From positions 85,543,995-85,607,994 of the forward strand of contig NW_026262690.1 in NCBI RefSeq assembly GCF_021869535.1: 64,000 nucleotides of DNA, given 5' to 3'. This document shows, one piece after another, positions 61,301-64,000 of this stretch. Origin of the DNA: Mytilus californianus. Its lineage: Eukaryota > Mollusca > Bivalvia > Mytilida > Mytilidae. Numbering within the stretch: position 1 is the stretch's first letter; every line of letters begins with the position of its first letter. The position numbers and the translations under genes were made by a program. The notes under the pieces are model-generated. The model was not told where the DNA came from. It worked only from the letters and a program-made list of their open reading frames with translations, and did not search any database.

Positions 61301-63245
61301 AAATTCCCCCATTTTGTATTGTAAAATTTATAACCTCTTCCTGCTTAGTTGTTTTAGAGAATGTAAATATCAAATATTAAAAAATTCTCTAAGGATTTTT
61401 TGACCCATTTGCTACTTTAGATAGGGCACTTGACCTTTGGATAAAGTATGACATAATGAATTTCAAAGGTCCGGAAAATAGCCAAAGTATGAAAAAATAG
61501 TTCAGATACTTTTGTCATGTCAGCCACTCTTATCACAGATAGAGGCAGGCGAGGCATACATATGCTAATACTAGTTAAAGATGAACTTTTACCCAGTCTT
61601 TAGATTTGTTTGAAGATGTGCGTGTCCTTGTGGTAGTTGACTTGTGACCTTGACCCAGTTTTAATTAAGTTTTATTTTAACATCAGTTTTTGGGTAATTT
61701 GACCTTGACCTATCTCTAATAATAAGTATTTATTATTAATGACGATGTTAAAGTTTTTCTTCTAATGAACATTCTCTGTAAGTTTTGTTGAAAGCTGTCC
61801 ACTTGTTTAGAAGCTGTAAAAAATTAAATGATTGTGAATATTTGATGGAACTTCAGTAATGAATGAAAAGTCATGTACCTTCCTGAAATATTTTTTAATT
61901 GCCCAGTTGAGAATCTAATGATTGTGGGTAGTTTTCTTTTTCATACACTAAAGTGCAAATGACTTTACCCCAATGATTGGAAACCATTGTTTAGGATGTT
62001 ATCCGATCACAACTTATTGATGCAACAGGGTAAGATTTTTGTCTCGCCTTGATGGAGTCAAAAAGCGAGACATAGGTCTGCTGTTTCCGGCGTCAGCGGC
62101 GGCAACAATGTATCAGTTTGTGATTAGGTCTAGTTCATGGTGAACCACTAGTGGTAGGTCAATGATATTTGGTATGCAGTTGTATTAGCATTGGCACATC
62201 TCATTACCATGGAGATTATTTGGCCCCGCCCCCATCAGTCAAGATCTATTGACTTTGAAACTTTGCTTAGTTTACATGTATTAGTTTGTGATTAGGTCAG
62301 TTTATGAGGAACCACTAGTGGTAGGTCAATGATATTTGGTATGCAGTTGTATTAGCATTGGCACATGTCATTACCGTGGAGATTATTTGGCCCCGCCTCC
62401 TCAGTCAAGGTCTATTGACTTTGAAACTTTGCTTAGTTTACATGTATTAGTTTGTAATTAGGTCAGTTTATGGGGAACCACTAGTGGTAGGTCAATGATA
62501 TTTGGTATGCAGTTGTATAAGCATTGGTATATCTCATTTCCATGGAGATTATTGGGCTCTGCCCCCTCATTCATGTATTAGTTTGTGATTAGGTCAGTTT
62601 AAGAGGAACTGTTAGTGGTAGGTCAATGATAATTGGTATGCAGTTGTATAAGCATTAGCACATCTCATTTCCATGGAGAATATTTGGTCCTTACCCCTCA
62701 GTCATGGTCTATTGACTTTGAAACTTTTGCTTAGTTTACATGTATTAGTTAGTGATTAGGTCAGTGATGAAGTACTTATTGTCAATGATATTCGGTATGC
62801 AAATGTATTGGCATTTGCAAGTTTCATTTCCATGGAGATTATATAACCCCACCCCCTAATTATGGTTCATTGACTTTAAAACTTTTACATATTTTACAAG
62901 TTAATGTTTGTGTTTAGGTTTGTTTAAAGGGAACGACTTATGAAAAGTCAATAGTATTTGGTTTGCAGTTGTATTAGCATTGGCATATCTCATTTCCATG
63001 GAGATTGTTTAGCCCTGTACCTTCAGTCATGGTTCATTGACTTTGAATATTTGCATAACTTAAATGTTAAAGTATTGCTATTTTAATTTCAACATTTACA
63101 TTATCAAAATATCAAATAGGCGAGACATATCTCTGTGTTAACAGTTTATGAAAATATTAACCAGAATTCAATATTGTGAATTATATATTACTTTTTAGGT
63201 CCTACTCCTATGAATAGAACTAAAGGGAGCCAGTTTAAATTTCAA
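36173..63245 (+). CDS. SIPA1L: SIPA1-like Rap GTPase-activating protein, 16 exons, 1087 codons, 3' end outside window
   Basis: Accelerates GTP hydrolysis by Rap1/Rap2; vertebrate SIPA1L1-3 (SPAR family) act at synapses and the cell cortex. Exons join with phase kept at all 15 junctions. Residues 1-374 are a basic, serine-rich region sharing the [14 protein letters not shown] (here [13 protein letters not shown]), TTTGASAA and [11 protein letters not shown] motifs with vertebrate SIPA1L. Residues about 375-480 hold [11 protein letters not shown], and the RapGAP domain runs about 485-700. [11 protein letters not shown] at 582-592 includes the catalytic Asn thumb, N587. The PDZ domain is about 835-908 ([29 protein letters not shown]). 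The following serine-rich part is incomplete, and the C-terminal coiled coil expected in this family is not in the window. Which vertebrate paralogue is closest cannot be told; one ancestral gene is likely in molluscs. Confidence 0.95.
36188..36408 (+). promoter_or_regulatory. Overlapping upstream start codons before the SIPA1L start
   Basis: ATG-GGA-TGA (36188-36196) is a two-codon upstream frame ending just before the main ATG at 36198. A second ATG at 36193, in another frame, opens 71 codons to 36408 and overlaps the main coding start. Both are visible in the sequence. An effect on translation is inferred. The 71-residue product has no recognisable similarity. Confidence 0.6.
37346..37540 (+). 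mobile_element. Partial copy of the 31467-31769 element just after the exon 1 donor
   Basis: CTGGGTTCTAACTAATGATT, then AAGGTGAGTCCAGGGACTCA, GGCCATGGTAAGTCCAACAG and TTATTTCAGTCTCCATGAC, follows the 31467 copy in order. It starts 25 nt into the intron. The right end has decayed. Confidence 0.7.
38641..38835. mobile_element. Small TIR element in SIPA1L intron 1
   Basis: GCCCAAACCCTACCC at 38641 is mirrored by GGGTTAGGGC near 38825 within GGCAGGTAGGGTTAGGGCAA. The interior has a short GGTAGGTAGGTAGG tract. No clear target duplication. Confidence 0.5.
40419..41532 (+). mobile_element. Pearl/Helentron-like element with 5' hairpin and about six tandem cores
   Basis: Opens with a 14-bp hairpin: GTCGAGC-CTGCGAC, TTTT, GTCGCAG, AAA, GCTCGAC (40419-40453). 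Then ATAGGCGGCGGCGGCG and units of about 145-160 bp, each with (GACCTTGACCTCATTTTC)ATGG, near 40582, 40737, 40880, 41030, 41178 and 41398. It ends GGCGAGACATTTCAGCGTGT, then GCACTCTTGTT. GGCGAGAC near the end partly complements the 5' hairpin arm, as in Helentron-derived elements. Confidence 0.75.
41768..41850. repeat. Short inverted repeat (hairpin)
   Basis: CTTGTAAGGCTATTT at 41768 has its exact inverse AAATAGCCTTACAAG ending at 41850, with GTTGT/ACAAC pairing continuing inward. Small foldback element or RNA hairpin. Confidence 0.65.
43478..43623 (+). CDS. SIPA1L: SIPA1L coding exon 2 (aa 375-423)
   Basis: Between TTTTAATAG and AGCGCA|GTAAGT. It encodes [20 protein letters not shown] and HRIIFRTSA, the segment just ahead of the RapGAP core in SIPA1L proteins. 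Confidence 0.94.
43735..45273. mobile_element. hAT-like non-autonomous element with 16-bp TIR and 8-bp target duplication
   Basis: CAGTGTTCTCCCCAGG at the left and its inverse CCTGGGGAGAACACTG at the right are perfect. CAGCAAAC occurs directly outside both ends (43727-43734 and 45274-45281), an exact 8-bp duplication. CAGTG ends plus 8-bp duplication are hallmarks of the hAT superfamily. The 1.5-kb interior has no transposase frame. It lies in SIPA1L intron 2. Confidence 0.88.
45423..45560. repeat. Decayed copy of the 51160-51369 MITE family
   Basis: TATTCGTTGTATACTAATTT, TTCGTGGATTTC, ATCCACAAATTTAGATGTTC and AAACCACGAAATCTAATATC resemble the inner and outer phrases of the foldback MITE. 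Confidence 0.5.
45812..45997 (+). CDS. SIPA1L: SIPA1L coding exon 3 (aa 424-485)
   Basis: Between TTGTTGCCAG and CAAGGG|GTAAGT, phase 0 at both ends. It encodes [20 protein letters not shown] and [20 protein letters not shown], matching the vertebrate MTLRGSVLEDAIPS and TPKVTEQLMKLDEQ segments. Confidence 0.95.
46031..46661. mobile_element. TIR element hosting the 27-bp minisatellite
   Basis: TACAGTCAAAACTG at 46031 is mirrored by CAGGTTTTACTGTA ending at 46661. The right part carries TTTCAAAGGTCACCTCC and similar GGTCACCT phrases, also seen near 29958-30050 (TACAGTCAATTTGACAAACC, CGGTCACCTCATTTCAGCGG), so that stretch is another copy of the same family. Confidence 0.65.
46053..46520 (+). 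repeat. 27-bp minisatellite, 17 units, in SIPA1L intron 3
   Basis: Unit starts ATTACCTCTATTAAGCAAAA and ends ACCAAAT. I count 17 units: one has a 9-bp insertion (unit 16) and the last is diverged at its end. Because 27 is nine codons, both minus-strand frames over it stay open and read as NRGNIWFLL repeats. That is a by-product, not evidence of a protein. Confidence 0.95.
48231..48306 (+). CDS. SIPA1L: SIPA1L coding exon 4 (aa 486-511)
   Basis: Between TTTATTTCAG and AATG|GTAACT. It encodes [20 protein letters not shown], matching the vertebrate [22 protein letters not shown] segment that opens the RapGAP domain. Confidence 0.94.
48625..48700. repeat. Small hairpin repeat, related to 39847-39900
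   Basis: GACCTCGGACTTCGTCCTTG is close to the reverse complement of GACCGAGGACGAAGTCTGAG at about 39850. Both are followed or preceded by ATAT.GACC/TCAATATAA strings. A short repeat family, not further assigned. Confidence 0.45.
49057..49155 (+). CDS. SIPA1L: SIPA1L coding exon 5 (aa 511-543)
   Basis: Between CTTTTTAG and AAAA|GTGAGT. It encodes [20 protein letters not shown] and [10 protein letters not shown], strongly matching the family. Confidence 0.95.
49974..50077 (+). CDS. SIPA1L: SIPA1L coding exon 6 (aa 544-578)
   Basis: Between TTTTCAG and CAACAG|GTAAAT. It encodes [20 protein letters not shown] and [14 protein letters not shown], the RapGAP substrate-domain segment. The intron just downstream carries about four decayed tandem echoes of the ACAACCAATAATACACAACAGGTAAA phrase, including the splice site (see findings). 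Confidence 0.95.
50078..50350 (+). repeat. Tandem duplication copying the exon 6 end and its splice donor
   Basis: The words ACC.TACACA.CAAATAATAC, ACAACAGGTAAA(T), followed by a GTC(A/C)A(T/C)C(A/C)TGTT phrase, recur near 50050, 50105, 50160, 50215, 50275 and 50330, a period of about 55-60 bp. The first unit is the real exon end, and the later ones are diverged. Confidence 0.7.
50463..50520 (+). repeat. Mussel-type interspersed repeat fragment
   Basis: GATATGGTATGATTGTCAAT, GAGACAACAATTAACCAGAG and ACCAAACAATGTAAGTGTCA, the same order as 11488-11550. Confidence 0.65.
50727..50884 (+). CDS. SIPA1L: SIPA1L coding exon 7 (aa 579-630): catalytic RapGAP exon
   Basis: Between TTTTTGCAG and TATAG|GTAATT. 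It encodes [14 protein letters not shown] with the asparagine thumb N587 and [20 protein letters not shown]. The catalytic asparagine inserts into the Rap active site in place of an arginine finger. Confidence 0.96.
51005..51095 (-). repeat. Partial MITE copy beside the full one
   Basis: CGTTGAACTTTTAAATTCGT and TGATGAATCCACAGTAGCTG match the right half of 51160-51369 in the same orientation. Confidence 0.55.
51160..51369. mobile_element. Foldback MITE, about 210 bp, with about 40-bp TIRs
   Basis: ACTGTGGATTCATTTATTTT, then CGTGGGTACCAATTTTCGTG, is mirrored by the right end (CCACGGAAATTGGTATCCAACG..ATGAATCCATAGT). The middle also has inverse pairs (TATACTTCGTTGAACA/TCGAAGTATAAATA). Relatives lie at 34176, 45423 and 51005. 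Confidence 0.8.
51906..52012 (+). CDS. SIPA1L: SIPA1L coding exon 8 (aa 631-666)
   Basis: Between TTTTTCAG and AAAG|GTAATA. It encodes [20 protein letters not shown] and [14 protein letters not shown], the end of the RapGAP core. Confidence 0.95.
52507..52641 (+). CDS. SIPA1L: SIPA1L coding exon 9 (aa 667-711)
   Basis: Between ATCTTTTCAG and TTAA|GTAAGT. It encodes [20 protein letters not shown] and [14 protein letters not shown], a highly conserved stretch of the family. Confidence 0.95.
52977..53280 (+). mobile_element. Pearl/Helentron-like element, copy A, in SIPA1L intron 9
   Basis: Starts TATGCCCCATGTAGGGCATT (short hairpin), then a CCGTCCGTCC-type microsatellite tract, then a body through TTGATGAAGTTGAAGTCCAA, then GAGTGGGGCATCTGTGTACT and ends ATGGACACATTCTTGTT. 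ATGCCCC at the start is repeated inverted as GGGGCAT near the end. The layout fits non-autonomous Helentron-type elements. Confidence 0.75.
53323..53420 (+). CDS. SIPA1L: SIPA1L coding exon 10 (aa 712-744)
   Basis: Between TTATTTTAG and GTCCAG|GTATGA. It encodes [20 protein letters not shown] and [10 protein letters not shown]. It lies between two near-identical repeats (52977-53280 and 53551-53822). Confidence 0.93.
53551..53822 (+). mobile_element. Pearl/Helentron-like element, copy B, in SIPA1L intron 10
   Basis: Starts TTATGCCCCACCACGATAGT, with hairpin partner GTAGGGGCATTATG, then GTGCGTTCGTTCGTCTGTCC and the same body as copy A, in the same orientation, ending ATGGACACATTCTTGTT. High visible identity to copy A over about 200 bp. 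Confidence 0.8.
54577..54722 (+). CDS. SIPA1L: SIPA1L coding exon 11 (aa 745-793)
   Basis: Between TTAACAG and ATGAG|GTCAGT. It encodes [20 protein letters not shown] and [13 protein letters not shown], the linker domain between RapGAP and PDZ. Confidence 0.94.
55137..55251 (+). CDS. SIPA1L: SIPA1L coding exon 12 (aa 793-831)
   Basis: Between TTATTTTCAG and TGTGAG|GTAAAT. It encodes [20 protein letters not shown] and [14 protein letters not shown], continuing the linker domain. Confidence 0.93.
55568..55818 (+). CDS. SIPA1L: SIPA1L coding exon 13 (aa 832-914): PDZ domain
   Basis: Between TTTTTTCAG and CCAAG|GTTAGT. The whole PDZ domain is in this exon: peptide-binding loop GLGQLGFHV at 841-849, [40 protein letters not shown] and [12 protein letters not shown] domains bind C-terminal peptides of membrane and scaffold proteins. 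Confidence 0.96.
56413..57457. mobile_element. About 1-kb element with GGCTTCCAAAA ends between G-runs
   Basis: GGCTTCCAAAA at 56413 is mirrored by TTTTGGAAGCC at 57447-57457. G-runs on the same strand stand outside both ends (56391-56408 and 57459-57478). The interior has no transposase frame; a 63-codon frame near 57077 is not recognisable. Confidence 0.5.
57459..57618. mobile_element. MITE-like element bounded by G20 and C-runs
   Basis: A run of 20 G, then TGGTCTGAAGGCACTTCTTA, is mirrored by AAAAGTGCCTTCCACCCCCC at the right. About 160 bp. The G20 tract could be unstable and is a likely place for assembly or sequencing error. Confidence 0.6.
58190..58353. mobile_element. Short hAT-type MITE 46 bp upstream of a SIPA1L splice acceptor
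   Basis: CAGTGTTCTCCCC at the left and GGGGAGAACACTG at the right are the same ends as the 43735-45273 element, so it is a 164-bp member of that family. Flanks TATACC / ATACC are only partly alike, so the target duplication is uncertain. Confidence 0.8.
58400..58672 (+). CDS. SIPA1L: SIPA1L coding exon 14 (aa 915-1005)
   Basis: Between TTTACAG and ACTAG|GTACCA, exactly 91 codons, phase 2 at both ends. It encodes a serine/threonine-rich linker ([35 protein letters not shown]). Similarity to vertebrate SIPA1L is weak here, but the phase and splice sites fit. Confidence 0.88.
59831..60027 (+). CDS. SIPA1L: SIPA1L coding exon 15 (aa 1006-1071)
   Basis: Between TTTATTACAG and TATAA|GTAAGT. It encodes [20 protein letters not shown] and [20 protein letters not shown], a low-complexity phosphosite-like region. 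The frame stays open 71 bases past the donor into a 20-bp tandem repeat. Confidence 0.87.
60061..60140 (+). repeat. 20-bp tandem repeat, four units, 33 bp after exon 15
   Basis: TCATCTGTATATCGTAGTTT repeats without break four times, with one change (CTTT for CTGT) in the last unit. Confidence 0.92.
60661..60712 (+). repeat. Retroposon 3' tail fragment
   Basis: TTCATGAAATATTTGCCACT, then GGACATTAAGCAACCAACAA and TCAATCAATCAAA. The tetranucleotide tail is typical of the mollusc SINE/LINE ends I know. Confidence 0.65.
62041..63143 (+). mobile_element. Pearl/Helentron-like element with six tandem cores, ending 55 bp before exon 16
   Basis: Hairpin GTCTCGC (62041) / GCGAGAC (62065), then ATAGG and a GCGTCAGCGGCGGC stretch. 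Core units of about 165 bp start with GTTTGTGATTAGGTC at about 62115, 62284, 62450, 62581, 62748 and 62906; the third is short (131 bp). GGCGAGACATAT near 63118 repeats the hairpin arm. Confidence 0.75.
63199..63245 (+). CDS. SIPA1L: SIPA1L coding exon 16 (aa 1072-1087), last in window
   Basis: A 47-bp exon between ACTTTTTAG and TTTCAA|GTAAGT encoding [15 protein letters not shown] in the right phase. It is supported by splice sites and phase only, since the vertebrate region here is poorly conserved. Confidence 0.75.
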
Positions 63246-64000
63246 GTAAGTTGAATTTAATTTAGCTGGTAATAGAAAGTTTCAAATGACAAATATTTTA
63301 TTGAATTACATGCTGAACCTGAAAAAAATATTCAGAATAATTCAGGATATTTATGAAAATTGTACTTTAATAAGATTGTGCTTTGATATTGTAGGATTTG
63401 CTAATCTATTTCAGTATTTAACTTAAAGGGAAAGTCCGCGATTTTTTACTTATCATCTAAATATGTTCATCTTAACATAAAAAACACATTCACAAAGTTT
63501 TAAATTTATATTCTTTCTAATAACGGAGAAAATCAAGTATTTATAACTTTTTTGGTTGACCTACGTCACTGGGTTGTGACGTTTTAACCCGATTTGTTGA
63601 ATCATGGGAAAAAATAAAATCTGTTAAAGTCTTAATTGCTTTATCAGAATTTTACGTAATTAAAAGCGCATAGATGACCGTTGGTCGTAGTTAATAACCA
63701 CAATACAAGAATGAAAGAAAATGAATATGTGTGTACCGTTTTGTATTGATTGAATAAAACTTCCTATATGAAGTTATCTTAATATAAATATTTTCGAATT
63801 AATTTCATAAATTATTGAGATTTTTTCATAAAATATCTATAGAACACTTTTACTGATATTGAACTGAAAATATTTTAAGTTTTATTTACCGTTATAACTT
63901 TGATAACCATTTCAATGCAAAATATTTGTGAACAGAGTGTGTATATTATTTTGTAAAGTCATTGTTTATTTCTCGATTTGAGGAGAATTCGTTTGAACTT
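63246..64000. other. Start of the next SIPA1L intron
   Basis: AT-rich. A repeat-like phrase AAAGGGAAAGTCCGCGATTT starts near 63426, and a 7-bp-arm hairpin ACGTCAC/GTGACGT lies near 63565. The remaining C-terminal exons must lie past 64000. Confidence 0.5.

Larger units (their letters stand above)
60028..62040. other. SIPA1L intron 15, left part, no gene seen
   Basis: Apart from the 20-bp repeat and the tail fragment, about 1.9 kb of AT-rich intron with no recognisable feature. Confidence 0.5.

Noticed and set aside
1..64000. CRISPR arrays, operons, phage or bacterial defence systems
   Set aside because: The sequence is a metazoan genome with spliced genes. The tandem arrays have no spacer structure and no associated genes.

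Overview
This is a eukaryotic window, AT-rich, with small exons scattered among long introns that are full of repeats. Many interspersed repeats look like families I associate with mussels (Mytilus): stretches containing 'GTGCCAATGAGACAACTCTC', the 'CAGACATTAAGC..CAATCAATCAATC' tail, tRNA-derived SINEs with a 'TGGTGTTTAACGCC' end, and pearl/Helentron-like tandem-core elements. The genus is a recognition from memory and could not be checked by search. The two protein-coding genes are ordinary, conserved animal genes, and every splice junction given here was read directly from the sequence.

Layout. Positions 1-506 (minus) hold a broken retroelement integrase fragment cut by the window edge. Positions about 520-7686 are the 3' flank (and perhaps part of the 3' UTR) of the first gene, with small repeats and no gene. 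Positions 7687-17140 (minus) carry a complete alpha-1,6-fucosyltransferase (FUT8) gene in nine coding exons, 567 codons. Its reading frame closes across all eight introns, and its cysteines and catalytic residues are all in place. A probable non-coding first exon lies near 22681. Positions about 22830-28059 are a repeat-rich region between the two divergent genes. A probable promoter and 5' non-coding exon for the second gene lies at about 28060-28124 (CACGTGAC box plus AAGATGGCGAC).

Positions 36173 to beyond the window end (plus) carry the first 16 coding exons (1087 codons, phase kept throughout) of a SIPA1-like Rap GTPase-activating protein. They include the full RapGAP domain with the catalytic asparagine and the PDZ domain. 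The C-terminal part lies past position 64000.

The two genes are transcribed head to head and have unrelated roles: FUT8 core-fucosylates N-glycans in the Golgi, and SIPA1L inactivates Rap at the cell cortex and synapses. I see no operon-like or system-like organisation. The interesting content is in the non-coding DNA: a 113-bp-arm near-perfect inverted repeat at 29645-29911, a hAT-like element with an 8-bp target duplication at 43735-45273, a 27-bp minisatellite with a four-unit higher-order pattern at 46053-46520, several Helentron/pearl-like arrays, mobile elements ending within about 25-55 bp of splice sites, and a compact overlapping start-codon cluster on the SIPA1L mRNA. I did not find a convincing novel molecular system.
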